Below, one piece after another: positions 15,317-24,284 of a stretch of DNA of 38,641 bases; the stretch's first letter is position 1; each line of letters starts with the position of its first letter. Below the pieces are notes generated by a model. That model searched no databases, had not been told where the DNA came from, and saw only the letters and a list, made by a program, of their open reading frames with translations. Location of the stretch: NCBI RefSeq assembly GCF_011395035.1, contig NZ_CP024768.1, positions 4,093,695 to 4,132,335 on the forward strand. Reading direction: 5' to 3'. This stretch comes from Pantoea cypripedii. Its GTDB lineage: Bacteria > Pseudomonadota > Gammaproteobacteria > Enterobacterales > Enterobacteriaceae. The translations under genes and the position numbers were made by a program.

Positions 15317-16930
15317 ATGAGCAAAACTGCGGTAAATCTGGCGCTGGCAGTAAGCGCCGCTGGCATGGATAGCGCTAACCTTCAGGAACGAAAAGACGTC
15401 GATGTGCTGTTGATTGGCGCTGGCGTAATGAGTGCTACCTTAGGCACCTGGTTGCAGGATCTGGAGCCGGACTGGTCAATTGAGATGGTCGAACGCCTGA
15501 CGACGGTGGCGGAAGAGTCTTCCAATGGCTGGAACAATGCCGGTACCGGCCATGCTGCGCTGGCGGAGCTGAACTATACGCCGCAAAAGGCGGATGGCAG
15601 CATCGATATTGCTAAAGCGGTGGCGATCAACGAATCGTTCCAGATTTCCCGCCAGTTCTGGGCGTATCACGTGCAGAAAGGCAACCTGCGCAATCCGAAA
15701 AGCTTTATCCACAGTACGCCGCACATGAGTTTCGTCTGGGGCGATGATAACGTTGAATTTTTGCGCAAACGTTTCCACGCGTTGCAGAAAAGCACCCTGT
15801 TCCGGGGTATGGAATACTCGGAAGAGCGCGAACAGATTTCTCAGTGGATCCCGCTGGTAATGAATGGCCGCGACAAAAAGCAGAAAGTGGCCGCCACCTG
15901 GACCGAAATGGGCACTGACGTTAACTTCGGTGAAGTCACGCGTCAGCTGATTGCCTCGCTGGAGAAGAAAGCCAATTTCCGCCTGCGCATGCAGCAGGAA
16001 GTGCGTGATATCAAGCGTCTGAGCGATGGCCGCTGGCAGGTTAGCCTGTTCAATCTGGCCAGCGGTGAAAGCCGTCTGCTCACTGCACGTCAGCTGTTTA
16101 TCGGCGCGGGCGGTGCCGCCCTGCCGCTGTTGCAGAAATCCGGCATCCCTGAAGTGAAAGGCTACGCCGGTTTCCCGGTGGGGGGTTCTTTCCTGGTGAC
16201 GGAAAACCCGGAGGTGGTGCAGCAGCATATGGCGAAGGTGTATGGCAAAGCCTCCGTCGGTGCGCCGCCGATGTCGGTGCCGCACGTCGATACCCGCGTG
16301 CTGGATGGCAAGCAGGTGCTGCTGTTTGGCCCGTTTGCCACCTTCTCCACCAAGTTCCTCAAACAAGGCTCGCTGCTGGATATGTTCGGCGCGATGAACG
16401 GCAGCAACCTGATGCCGATGATGCAGGTTGGCCTGAAAAACTTCGACCTGGTGAAATATCTGGTTGATCAGGTTCTGCAAAGCGACAGCGACCGTATGGA
16501 AGCTCTGCGTGCCTATGTGCCGCAGGCGAAGCAGGAAGACTGGCGTCTGGTGACGGCAGGCCAGCGCGTGCAGATCATCAAAAATGATGAGAAAGACGGC
16601 GGTGTGTTGCGCCTTGGCACCGAAGTGGTCACGTCTGAGGATGGTACGATTTCTGCACTGCTGGGTGCCTCACCGGGGGCATCAACGGCAGCTCCCATTA
16701 TGCTGGAGCTGATGGCCAAAGCCTTCCCGGAGCAGATGCGTTCGCCTGAGTGGCAGACCAAAATCCGCGCAGTGCTGCCATCATGGGGTCGCAAGCTGAA
16801 TGGTGATGTAGCGCTGACGGAGAAAGTGCTGGCTGACACCAGCCGCGTGCTGCAACTTGATTATGCGCCGGTGACGCCGATGGCGGCGAACGATGAAGGG
16901 CGCGAGACGGCGCACGTCGTGGGGAAATAA
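15317..16930 (+). CDS. mqo: Malate:quinone oxidoreductase
   Basis: A 537-residue peripheral membrane flavoenzyme that oxidises malate to oxaloacetate and passes electrons to quinone. The FAD-binding motif DVLLIGAGVMSATLGTWL is near residues 29-46, followed by the family blocks SSNGWNNAGTGHAALAELNYTP and LFGPFATFSTKFLKQGS. AGGAG precedes the ATG. The gene stands alone with long non-coding stretches on both sides. In E. coli mqo is repressed by ArcA, and a candidate GTTAA palindrome lies upstream. Confidence 0.96.
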   Translation: MSKTAVNLALAVSAAGMDSANLQERKDVDVLLIGAGVMSATLGTWLQDLEPDWSIEMVERLTTVAEESSNGWNNAGTGHAALAELNYTPQKADGSIDIAKAVAINESFQISRQFWAYHVQKGNLRNPKSFIHSTPHMSFVWGDDNVEFLRKRFHALQKSTLFRGMEYSEEREQISQWIPLVMNGRDKKQKVAATWTEMGTDVNFGEVTRQLIASLEKKANFRLRMQQEVRDIKRLSDGRWQVSLFNLASGESRLLTARQLFIGAGGAALPLLQKSGIPEVKGYAGFPVGGSFLVTENPEVVQQHMAKVYGKASVGAPPMSVPHVDTRVLDGKQVLLFGPFATFSTKFLKQGSLLDMFGAMNGSNLMPMMQVGLKNFDLVKYLVDQVLQSDSDRMEALRAYVPQAKQEDWRLVTAGQRVQIIKNDEKDGGVLRLGTEVVTSEDGTISALLGASPGASTAAPIMLELMAKAFPEQMRSPEWQTKIRAVLPSWGRKLNGDVALTEKVLADTSRVLQLDYAPVTPMAANDEGRETAHVVGK

Positions 16931-17242
16931 GATCGTCCAGCGGTTTTGCTCCGCAGGGGTTCCGGCCGCCATACATAAGGCAGTTTCAGCACTGCCGTGC
17001 AGGCGGACGGGCTAAGGCCCGATGGCGCGGGCCTTAGCAATCCGCGCCCTGCGGCGTCCTCGCGCAGCGCTTCGCGCTGTTCCCTCGCTTATCTCTCAGG
17101 CCTGACGGACCACGCGGATTCGCCATCCATGGCTCATGCCGCGCTCTCGCCGCATCCATGCGGCTCGTCCTGGCCTTCCCTCTGCGCTCGGCGCTGCGCA
17201 TGCCGCCAACACCACCGCCTGCAAGCCCGTGCTATCTGAATT
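16931..17242. other. GC-rich non-coding stretch with several hairpins
   Basis: A perfect hairpin GCTAAGGCCC / GGGCCTTAGC (17011-17020, 17029-17038) follows mqo and probably ends its transcript. Beyond it come a second perfect hairpin GCCGCAT-CC-ATGCGGC (17149-17164) and other short palindromes. No credible gene was seen. It may be an unrecognised dispersed repeat. Confidence 0.45.
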
Positions 17243-17304
17243 GCGCGATAAATCGCGCCGCTACAACAGCGTGCAGTTATTTGTAGCGGCGCGATTTATC
17301 GCGC
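17243..17304. repeat. REP pair (BIME) C, downstream of the LysE-family gene
   Basis: Inverted 22-bp units at 17243-17264 and 17283-17304, with GTAG feet pointing inward and an 18-bp spacer. Both units match the GCGCGAT-AA-ATCGCGC hairpin perfectly. It sits in the convergent space between mqo and the exporter gene. Confidence 0.85.
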
Positions 17305-17330
17305 AAAAAGCCGCAAAATGGCGAACGAAA

Positions 17331-17924
17331 TCACACCGAAGCAAGCGAGATCGCGTCGTACAACATCCAACCCGTGGTTGCGACCAACGACAACGCCATC
17401 AAACTATTAAACGCCTGGCGCTTCCACGCCACCTGCAAATGGCTACGCAGCTGATCCCCCAGTGCCGCCCAAATCAGAATGCAAGGCAGGTTAAGCAGGG
17501 CGAAGCCTAGCACCACCGCCATCACTCCGTTGCTGTTGGCGTACATCAGCGCCACGTTGGTCGCCATCAGCCAGGCTTTCGGGTTCACCGCCTGAAAACA
17601 GGCACCCGCCAGAATGGTCATCGGACGTGCGCTTTCCCGCATTTCCGGTGCACCTGCACGAAACAGCTTCCACGACAGCCACAGCAGATAACCACAACCC
17701 ACCAGCGTCAACGGCAGACGCACCGCGCTCATCCAGTTCAGCAACACTTCCAGCGCCATTCCCGCCAGCACCACCTGCACCGCACACCCCAGCAAAATGC
17801 CGAACACCATCGGCAGGGTGCGTTTCAGGCCAAAATTGACCCCGGAGGTAGCGAGCAGCAGGTTATTCGGACCCGGTGTGATCGACATAACCGTGACATA
17901 ACTGAAGAAAGAGGGATCGAGCAT
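17331..17924 (-). CDS. LysE/RhtB-family amino acid exporter
   Basis: A 197-residue inner-membrane protein with about six helices and the family signature SITPGPNNLLL near the N-terminus, plus GACFQAVNPKAWLMATN in the middle. Members export amino acids such as Lys, Thr, homoserine, Cys or O-acetylserine; the substrate here cannot be told. It is divergent from a MocR-type regulator with a 51-bp gap, suggesting that regulator controls it. AGGAAC gives the ribosome site. Confidence 0.88.
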   Translation of the reverse strand: MLDPSFFSYVTVMSITPGPNNLLLATSGVNFGLKRTLPMVFGILLGCAVQVVLAGMALEVLLNWMSAVRLPLTLVGCGYLLWLSWKLFRAGAPEMRESARPMTILAGACFQAVNPKAWLMATNVALMYANSNGVMAVVLGFALLNLPCILIWAALGDQLRSHLQVAWKRQAFNSLMALSLVATTGWMLYDAISLASV

Positions 17925-17975
17925 GATGCAGTTCCTGATTGGTCAACATGGCTTCATGCTAATCGTGAAGGAACA

Positions 17976-19550
17976 ATGGAAACAGAGACACAAAATGACT
18001 ATTGTTATGGTTACAGTTTGCCAGAAATTAAATTGTACCCATCGTGTCTGGAGGCTTTTGTGTCCCTTCCTCTTTCAACCGGTCAGACGCTGTATCAGCA
18101 GCTGGCCGATAGCTTTGCCGAGTCAATCCATCAGGGCACCCTCAAGCCCGGTAAACGCTTACCTGCGATTCGCCGGGTGGCGCAATCACATCAGGTCAGT
18201 ATCAATACCGTGCTGAATGCCTGGCAAATCCTGGAAGATCGCGGCCTGATTGAAGCACGCCCACAGTCCGGGTATTACGTGCGCACCGTATTGCCTGCGG
18301 TGACGCGTCCGGTGCAGAAAATGCGGGCGAAAGAGGATGATCCCAGCGCACAAAAGCTGGCACTGATTGAGCAGGTGTTTGCCGCGCAGAATAACCCGGA
18401 TTACACCAACATCTCGCTGGCGTGCCCCCAGGATAGCGAACTGTTCCCCGCCGCCCGGCTGAGTCGTATTACCGCTTCGATGTTGCGGCGCGATCCGGAC
18501 CTTATCGGGCGCTACGTGCTTCCGCCCGGTAGTAAGCGCTTACGGGAGGAGATTGCCCGCCGCAGCCTGCATGTTGGTATCAATCTGACGGTAGATGACA
18601 TCACCCTCACCCACGGCTGTATGGAAGCGCTGCAACTGGCGTTGCGGGCAGTCACCAAACCTGGCGACTGCGTCGGGCTGGAATCGCCCACCTACTTCTT
18701 CCTCTTCCCGCTGCTGGCCTCGCTGGGCCTGAAGGCGCTGGAAATCCCTACCGACCCGCAGCAGGGATTGTCTCTGGACGCACTGGAGATGCTGCTACAG
18801 GAACAACGCATTCAGGCGCTGATCGCCATGCCAGGGGCACAGAATCCGCTGGGCTACGTGATGCCGCTGCCAAATAAGAAGCGTCTGGCGAAGTTGGTAA
18901 ACACTTACCATCTTCCGCTGATCGAAGATGGCTTGTACGATGAATTGCAGTTTGACTGGCCGTTATCACCGCCGGTTAAGGCGTTCGACAGCGATGGCTG
19001 GGTGATTTATTGCACCAGTTTTACCAAAACCGTGGCACCGGATTTTCGTGTGGGATGGACGGCTGCCGGGCGTTTTCACGAGAAAATTGCCCGTCTGAAG
19101 GCGGTGTCGTCGATGTCGGAATCGCGTCTGCTGAGCGAGGTGTTAGCGGAATTTCTTGCCAGTGGCGGTTACGATCACCATCTGCGCACGCTGCGTCGCC
19201 GTTATGCTGCCAATCTGGATGCGGCGCGCGGCATTATCGCCCGACATTTTCCCCAGGGGACCCGCGCGACCCTGCCGCGCGGTGGTTTTGTATTTTGGGT
19301 TGAGTTGCCGGGCAAAGTCGATACCGTGGAGATGTTTCAGCGGCTGTTGCAGGAGCAAATTTGTCTCACGCCGGGTGCGCTTTATTCGCTGAGCGAACGC
19401 TACACCCATGCGCTGCGCCTCTCCTGCTGCTACCCATTCGACGCGCGTTATACCTGGGCGCTGGAGCGTACCGGCGCGCTGGCCTGTGAATTAAGCGGCC
19501 TGCCGCCGGGTCAGGATCAGGGTGTGCCGTTACGGCCCCAGGTGGTGTAG
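17976..19550 (+). CDS. MocR-type regulator (GntR HTH + aminotransferase domain), YdcR-like
   Basis: A 524-residue fusion regulator. The GntR helix-turn-helix is at about residues 34-105 (GKRLPAIRRVAQSHQVSINTVLNAW). The aminotransferase-like domain has LTHGCMEALQLALRA, IEDGLYDELQFDW and the PLP lysine in CTSFTKTVAPDFRVGW. It most resembles E. coli YdcR-type regulators but has about 30 extra N-terminal residues. AAGGAA lies before the ATG used here. It is divergent from the LysE-family exporter, the likely target. Its 3' end overlaps the convergent GST gene by 34 bp. Confidence 0.87.
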   Translation: METETQNDYCYGYSLPEIKLYPSCLEAFVSLPLSTGQTLYQQLADSFAESIHQGTLKPGKRLPAIRRVAQSHQVSINTVLNAWQILEDRGLIEARPQSGYYVRTVLPAVTRPVQKMRAKEDDPSAQKLALIEQVFAAQNNPDYTNISLACPQDSELFPAARLSRITASMLRRDPDLIGRYVLPPGSKRLREEIARRSLHVGINLTVDDITLTHGCMEALQLALRAVTKPGDCVGLESPTYFFLFPLLASLGLKALEIPTDPQQGLSLDALEMLLQEQRIQALIAMPGAQNPLGYVMPLPNKKRLAKLVNTYHLPLIEDGLYDELQFDWPLSPPVKAFDSDGWVIYCTSFTKTVAPDFRVGWTAAGRFHEKIARLKAVSSMSESRLLSEVLAEFLASGGYDHHLRTLRRRYAANLDAARGIIARHFPQGTRATLPRGGFVFWVELPGKVDTVEMFQRLLQEQICLTPGALYSLSERYTHALRLSCCYPFDARYTWALERTGALACELSGLPPGQDQGVPLRPQVV

Positions 19551-20140
19551 CCTTCGCGCTCGGTGAGACGTTCGTAATAGGTGCGCACCGCCGGTAAATC
19601 GGCATGTTCGAGCGGGGTTTCGAACCAGCGGTTCACCGCCAGACCGATCGGAATATCCGCCAGCGTGAAGTTGCGCCCTGCGACGTAGCGCCCGGTTTTT
19701 TCCAGCTGCTGGTTGAGAATGCCCATTGTATGGTTCCAGCCCTTGCAGGCAGCTGCCAGCAGGCGTTCATCCTGATGTGCCGGTGAATTCCGCACCAGTG
19801 ACATAAACGCGTAGCGCCATGAGGTGTTAAGTTCAGTAGCCTGCCAGTCCGTCCATTGATCGATCGGGGCACGAGCGCGCGGGTTTTCCGGATAAAGCCA
19901 CTCGCCGCCGTAGCTGGTCGCGAGATAACGCAGGATGGCATTGGATTCCCACAGGACAAAATCGTCTTCGATAATCACCGGGATCATGGCATTGGGATTG
20001 AGCGCCATAAATTCAGGCGAGTGCAACGATTTGTTTTCATCACCCCAGACTTCATGCTCGTAAGGAATATCCAGCTCTGCACACAGCCACAAAACTTTGC
20101 GCACATTAATTGATGATGTGCGGCCAAGAATTTTTAACAT
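19517..20140 (-). CDS. Glutathione S-transferase family protein (GstB-like)
   Basis: A 207-residue GST with the N-terminal thioredoxin-like domain (MLKILGRTSSINVRKVLW, NPNAMIPVI cis-Pro loop, LWESNAILRYLA) and an all-helical C-terminal domain. The layout is like E. coli GstB (YliJ), with Ser/Asn near the N-terminus (SSIN) as likely catalytic residues. I chose the ATG preceded by CGGAG; the frame extends 20 codons further upstream without a ribosome site. The substrate is unknown. Confidence 0.87.
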   Translation of the reverse strand: MLKILGRTSSINVRKVLWLCAELDIPYEHEVWGDENKSLHSPEFMALNPNAMIPVIIEDDFVLWESNAILRYLATSYGGEWLYPENPRARAPIDQWTDWQATELNTSWRYAFMSLVRNSPAHQDERLLAAACKGWNHTMGILNQQLEKTGRYVAGRNFTLADIPIGLAVNRWFETPLEHADLPAVRTYYERLTEREGYTTWGRNGTP

Positions 20141-20253
20141 AGCGAACTCCGGTTGCATAATTGTTAATCTATTCATAGCCCTATTGATTACCTTTAGCAA
20201 TCAGCATCATGTAAATCCGGATTTCAGACAACCTCAACGAGGAAGGAGTGACA

Positions 20254-21102
20254 ATGAAGGTCGCGTTTAAACAAGTGGATGTCTTTACCTCATCAGCCTT
20301 TCGCGGTAACCCGCTGGCGGTGATCATGGACGCGCAGGGATTAAGTGATACGCAGCTGGCTGCCATTGCGCGCTGGACCAATTTGTCAGAAACCACCTTT
20401 GTGTTACCGCCCGAAGACGCGGCGGCGGATTATCGCGTGCGTATTTTTACCCCTGGCGGCGAGTTGCCGTTTGCCGGGCACCCCACTCTTGGCACGGCCC
20501 ATGCGCTGCTGGAGGCGGGCTGGCCGCTGAAAACACCGGGTAAAATCGTGCAGGAATGCGGTGTCGGGCTGGTTGACGTTAACATCGGCGCTGATGGTGC
20601 TCTGGCGTTTGCCGCTCCGGCTGCTACCCTCACCTCCTTCGAGGATGCCCTGATCGGCAGCGCCATCAATAGCGATGCGCTGGATACGGCACAGTCACCG
20701 ACGGTGGTGGATATGGGGATTCGCTGGCTGTTGCTGCCGATGACCAGCGCCCAGGCGGTGCGGGAGATTCAGGTCAATGCCAGCGATCTGCAACGCCTGC
20801 AAAAACATGCCAAAGTGAATGGCATTGCCCCGTTCGGTCCATTGCCACAGGGAGAAGGCGAGCAGTATGAAATCCGCGCCCTGTTTATTGAGAACGGTAT
20901 TCTGGTGGAAGATCCGGTAACCGGCAGCGCCAACGCCTGTCTGGCGCGCTATTTTGCCGCCCAGGGGCACACCGCTGACTATCGCGCCCGCCAGGGTAGC
21001 GTGATTCAGCGTGACGGACGTATTCAGGTACGTTTCACATCAGAAGCCATCTGGATTGGCGGGCAGACGGTGACGGTCATCGCAGGCACCATCGAACTCT
21101 GA
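20254..21102 (+). CDS. PhzF-family protein (isomerase/epimerase-like)
   Basis: A 282-residue PhzF-fold protein with the diaminopimelate-epimerase-like double domain. The conserved glutamate is in LSETTFV (Glu46), with FAGHPTLGTAHAL and VEDPVTGSANACLARY also present. In PhzF itself the glutamate catalyses a proton shift; most family members have unknown substrates. AAGGAG precedes the ATG. It is divergent from the GST gene (113-bp gap). A REP pair follows its stop immediately. Confidence 0.88.
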   Translation: MKVAFKQVDVFTSSAFRGNPLAVIMDAQGLSDTQLAAIARWTNLSETTFVLPPEDAAADYRVRIFTPGGELPFAGHPTLGTAHALLEAGWPLKTPGKIVQECGVGLVDVNIGADGALAFAAPAATLTSFEDALIGSAINSDALDTAQSPTVVDMGIRWLLLPMTSAQAVREIQVNASDLQRLQKHAKVNGIAPFGPLPQGEGEQYEIRALFIENGILVEDPVTGSANACLARYFAAQGHTADYRARQGSVIQRDGRIQVRFTSEAIWIGGQTVTVIAGTIEL

Positions 21103-21103
21103 G

Positions 21104-21164
21104 GCGCGATAAATCGCGCCGCTACGACACATGCACGTATCTGTAGCGGCGCAATTTATTGCGC
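21104..21164. repeat. REP pair (BIME) D between the PhzF and SDR genes
   Basis: Inverted units at 21104-21125 and 21143-21164 with inward GTAG feet and a 17-bp spacer. The second unit reads GCGCAAT-TT-ATTGCGC, a paired (compensated) change that keeps the hairpin. It begins one base after the PhzF stop and ends nine bases before the SDR stop, filling the convergent junction. Confidence 0.85.
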
Positions 21165-21173
21165 CGGTTTGGG

Positions 21174-21932
21174 TTACAGCGCCTGGCCACCTGAGGCTTC
21201 GATACGCTGGGCGGTGATCCAGCCGGTTTCATCGCTCAGAATCGCACTGACGGCATCACCGATATCATCCGGCAATCCCACGCGTCCCAGCGCGGTGAGC
21301 GAGGCGATAGTGTCGTTGATCTCTTTCGTGTCGCGCACGCGGCCACCACCGAAATCAGTCTCAATCGCTCCCGGAGCCAGAATGTTAACGCGGATACCAC
21401 GGTCGCCCAGTTCTTTCGCCTGGTAGCGCGTCAGCACCTCCATCGCCCCTTTCATTGAGGCATAGGTGCCGGAACCCGGATAGGTGATACGCGTCAGGCC
21501 ACTGGAGATATTCAGAATGCGGCCACCATCGACAATCAGCGGCAATAGCTTCTGCGTCAGGAAGTACGGGCCTTTAAAATGCACGTTAACCAGTGCATCG
21601 AACTCATCTTCGGTGGTCTCGCTGAACAACTTATAATGACCGTGACCGGCGTTGTTCACTAAATAATCAAAGTTGTCACGCTGCCACAGCTTTTGCAGCG
21701 TCTCTTTAACCTGGTCTTTGAACCCCTCAAACTGGCGGGTGTCACCGACATCCAGCAACAGCGCGGCGGCACGCGCACCCAGCGCTTCAATTTCCTTCAC
21801 CACCGCCTGCGCTTCTTCCTGATGGCTACGGTAGGTGAAAATAATATCCGTGCCTTTCGCCGCCAGTTTTAGTGCCGCATTCTTGCCTAAACCGCGATTG
21901 CCACCGGTAATCAACGCAATTTTGTGACTCAT
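21174..21932 (-). CDS. Short-chain dehydrogenase/reductase
   Basis: A 252-residue classical SDR. It has the NAD(P) motif TGGNRGLG (about residues 9-16), NNAGHGH, the catalytic Ser in ISSGLTR and the YxxxK pair in YASMKGAMEV, and LAPGAIETDF. The start was set at MSHKIAL, which has a GGAG upstream. It is divergent from a LysR-type regulator gene (115-bp gap) that may control it. The substrate is unknown. Confidence 0.92.
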   Translation of the reverse strand: MSHKIALITGGNRGLGKNAALKLAAKGTDIIFTYRSHQEEAQAVVKEIEALGARAAALLLDVGDTRQFEGFKDQVKETLQKLWQRDNFDYLVNNAGHGHYKLFSETTEDEFDALVNVHFKGPYFLTQKLLPLIVDGGRILNISSGLTRITYPGSGTYASMKGAMEVLTRYQAKELGDRGIRVNILAPGAIETDFGGGRVRDTKEINDTIASLTALGRVGLPDDIGDAVSAILSDETGWITAQRIEASGGQAL

Positions 21933-21955
21933 GATTCGCTCCTGTTGCAAAATTG

Positions 21956-22001
21956 AACTCGTTTAAAGGATATTCTCTGAAGTCTGATCTATAAACTCGT
22001 T
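21956..22001. promoter_or_regulatory. Direct repeats in the SDR/LysR intergenic region
   Basis: AACTCGTT occurs at 21956-21963 and again at 21994-22001, 38 bp apart, in the only non-coding stretch shared by the SDR gene and the divergent LysR gene. They could be sites of the regulator. Confidence 0.35.
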
Positions 22002-22047
22002 GTAATGCGCTGCACTGTTTCACTAACAACAACAATCGGTGAACAAC

Positions 22048-22947
22048 ATGGATAAAATTCACGCAATGCAGGTTTTTGTGCGGGTGGCAGAAATGGGCAG
22101 TTTTACCCGCGCAGCAGAAAGTCTCGGTTTGCCGAAAGGCAGCGTATCGCGTCAGTTGCAGGCGCTGGAAAATCAAATGGGTACACGGCTGCTGCATCGC
22201 ACTACGCGCCGTGTCCACCTCACTCAGGATGGGCTGGTTTATTACGATCGCTGCCTCGATTTGCTGTCGATGCTGGATGATATGGATAGCCTGTTTCAGC
22301 ATGACCCGGCGACACTCAGCGGCAAACTCCGCGTCGATATGTCGGTTGCCATGGCAACCGGTTTTATCCTGCCGCGCCTGCCCGAGTTTTTGCAGCACTA
22401 CCCTGGTATCGAGATTGAGCTTAGCAGCAGCGATCGTCAGGTGGATGTGATCCGTGAGGGATTTGACTGCGTCATCCGCGTCGGTGAACTGAAAGATTCC
22501 GGTCTGATTGCCCGTAAAATCGGAACCCATGCCTTGATTAACTGCGCCAGCCCCGATTACCTTTCCCGTTTCGGCATGCCGGTGCGGCTGGAAGATCTGT
22601 CGCAACACGCCATGGTGCATTACACCCAGCAGCTGGGCCAGCCATCGCCGGGTTTTGAATATTTTGATGGTAAACAAAGCCATTTCATTCAGACCGGCGG
22701 CGTGGTGACGGTGAACAGCACCGAAACCTATCGTGCCGCCTGTATCGCCGGACTGGGTATTATTCAGGTTCCGGCCATTGGTGTGCAGCCGTTGCTGGAG
22801 TCCGGGCAACTGGTGGAGGTGCTGCATCACTTTGCGGCCAAACCGATGCCGATCTCCCTGCTCTATCCCCACCGACGCAATGTGGCACGACGCGTCAGGG
22901 TGTTTATGGAGTGGCTGAGCCAGGTTCTGCAGGAGTACGTGACCTGA
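22048..22947 (+). CDS. yhjC: LysR-family regulator, YhjC-like
   Basis: A 299-residue LysR-type transcription factor with an N-terminal helix-turn-helix (MQVFVRVAEMGSFTRAAESLGLPKGSVSRQLQALE) and an effector domain containing the LRVDMSVAMATGFILP segment. It lies directly before yhjD and yhjE as in E. coli, which supports the name; sequence alone would only place it in the large group acting on neighbouring oxidoreductases. The ATG was chosen over a GTG three codons earlier. It may regulate the divergent SDR gene. Confidence 0.75.
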   Translation: MDKIHAMQVFVRVAEMGSFTRAAESLGLPKGSVSRQLQALENQMGTRLLHRTTRRVHLTQDGLVYYDRCLDLLSMLDDMDSLFQHDPATLSGKLRVDMSVAMATGFILPRLPEFLQHYPGIEIELSSSDRQVDVIREGFDCVIRVGELKDSGLIARKIGTHALINCASPDYLSRFGMPVRLEDLSQHAMVHYTQQLGQPSPGFEYFDGKQSHFIQTGGVVTVNSTETYRAACIAGLGIIQVPAIGVQPLLESGQLVEVLHHFAAKPMPISLLYPHRRNVARRVRVFMEWLSQVLQEYVT

Positions 22948-22992
22948 CGGACTATAATGTAAATTTCGCAGTGAACAGGATGATGAACGTCT

Positions 22993-23994
22993 ATGACAGA
23001 CAAAGATAATCAGGAACAGGCGGCTGGACCCAAGCCGCTGATCGATCTCAAAACCGGTAATCAGCACGTGGACCGCTCGATTGTACGTGTCTCGCGGTTC
23101 GCGACCTGGTTTCAGGCCATCCCGGCGGTGGCGCATTTTCTGCGCGCGCTGGAGCGATTCAACGATCGCCTCGGCAGCCAGTTCGGTGCCGCCATTACCT
23201 ATTTTTCGTTTCTCTCATTGATACCGATTTTGATGGTCTCCTTTGCGGCGGTGGGCTTTGTGCTGGCGTCGAATCAGGATTTACTCACGGAGTTGATCAA
23301 CAAAATCGTTAACAGTATCAGCGATCCCAATCTGGCCAATACCCTGAAAAGCACCGTAAACACGGCGATTCAGCAACGCGCCACCGTCGGCCTGACCGGG
23401 TTGTTATTGGCGCTGTATTCCGGGATTAACTGGATGGGAAATCTGCGTGAGGCGATTCGCGCCCAGTCCCGCGATGTGTGGGAGCGTAAACCGGATGATC
23501 AGGAGAAATTCTGGAAGAGATACATCCGCGACTTTATCTCGCTCACCGGCCTGATGCTGGCGCTGGTGATCACCCTGTCGCTGACGTCGATTGCCGGTGC
23601 CGCCCAGGCGGCAATTGTGCAGGCGCTGGGGCTGGATCATATTGACTGGCTGCGTCCGGCGATGACCATCATTGCTCTCAGCATCTCCATCTTTGCCAAC
23701 TATCTGCTGTTTCTGTGGATTTTCTGGATACTGCCGCGCCACAAGCCACGCAAAAAAGCGTTGTTCCGTGGCACGTTGCTGGCAGCCATTGGCTTTGAGG
23801 TGATTAAGTTTGTCATGACAATTACCCTGCCGAAGCTGGCGACATCACCGTCTGGTGCGGCTTTCGGTTCGGTATTGGGTCTGATGGCCTTTTTCTACTT
23901 CTTTGCGCGTTTGACGCTGTTCTGCGCAGCCTGGATCGCCACCGCCAAATACAAAGACGATAAAGAAATGCCGCAGCCCCACCAGCAACATTAA
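22993..23994 (+). CDS. yhjD: Inner membrane protein YhjD (YihY/BrkB family)
   Basis: A 333-residue inner-membrane protein of the YihY/BrkB family, with about six helices starting near residue 70. It has the family blocks YFSFLSLIPILMV and GAAFGSVLGLMAFFYFFARLTLFCAAW. In E. coli, mutations in yhjD rescue strains lacking Kdo, pointing to a role linked to lipid A precursor export; the exact function is not settled. It starts 45 bp after yhjC. Confidence 0.9.
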   Translation: MTDKDNQEQAAGPKPLIDLKTGNQHVDRSIVRVSRFATWFQAIPAVAHFLRALERFNDRLGSQFGAAITYFSFLSLIPILMVSFAAVGFVLASNQDLLTELINKIVNSISDPNLANTLKSTVNTAIQQRATVGLTGLLLALYSGINWMGNLREAIRAQSRDVWERKPDDQEKFWKRYIRDFISLTGLMLALVITLSLTSIAGAAQAAIVQALGLDHIDWLRPAMTIIALSISIFANYLLFLWIFWILPRHKPRKKALFRGTLLAAIGFEVIKFVMTITLPKLATSPSGAAFGSVLGLMAFFYFFARLTLFCAAWIATAKYKDDKEMPQPHQQH

Positions 23995-24284
23995 GCTGCC
24001 GCAGTTCGTTACATTTGCCGCAACAGCAAAAAATGTTTCCCGCAGACTGTTTTTGCGGCAAAAGACAGCAGGAATCGCTAAAGGGTCACTTTTATTTGGC
24101 CCTTTTGCAGAGATTCCCGCCAAAAAATTGGCTGTAACCCTTTCCATTCGCCGCCGATGGCGTGAACTCAGAAATTATCCTCTTTTTCGCCGAAAAAGCC
24201 TGTTATGACGCGGGTTTTCGCCATTGAATGACGCAATACAGGTGCGTAAGATTCTTTGTTTCTATTTACAATTAAGAAACAGTT
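23995..24284. other. yhjD-yhjE intergenic region
   Basis: 290 bp without a gene. It contains a G/C hairpin-rich part with CCGCA...TGCGG (about 24041-24059), followed by AT-rich sequence before yhjE that must hold its promoter. I could not fix -35/-10 hexamers with confidence. Confidence 0.3.

Noticed and set aside
15476..16480. 334-codon frame antisense to mqo
   Set aside because: Shadow of mqo with low-complexity His/Arg/Gln composition.
17931..17974. Inverted GTTCCT / AGGAAC between the LysE-family gene and the MocR-type gene
   Set aside because: Both arms are simply the ribosome binding sites of the two divergent genes.
21826..23136. 436-codon minus-strand frame across the LysR gene and SDR start
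   Set aside because: Lies opposite yhjC and crosses a promoter region; the product has no recognisable domain and is typical antisense composition.
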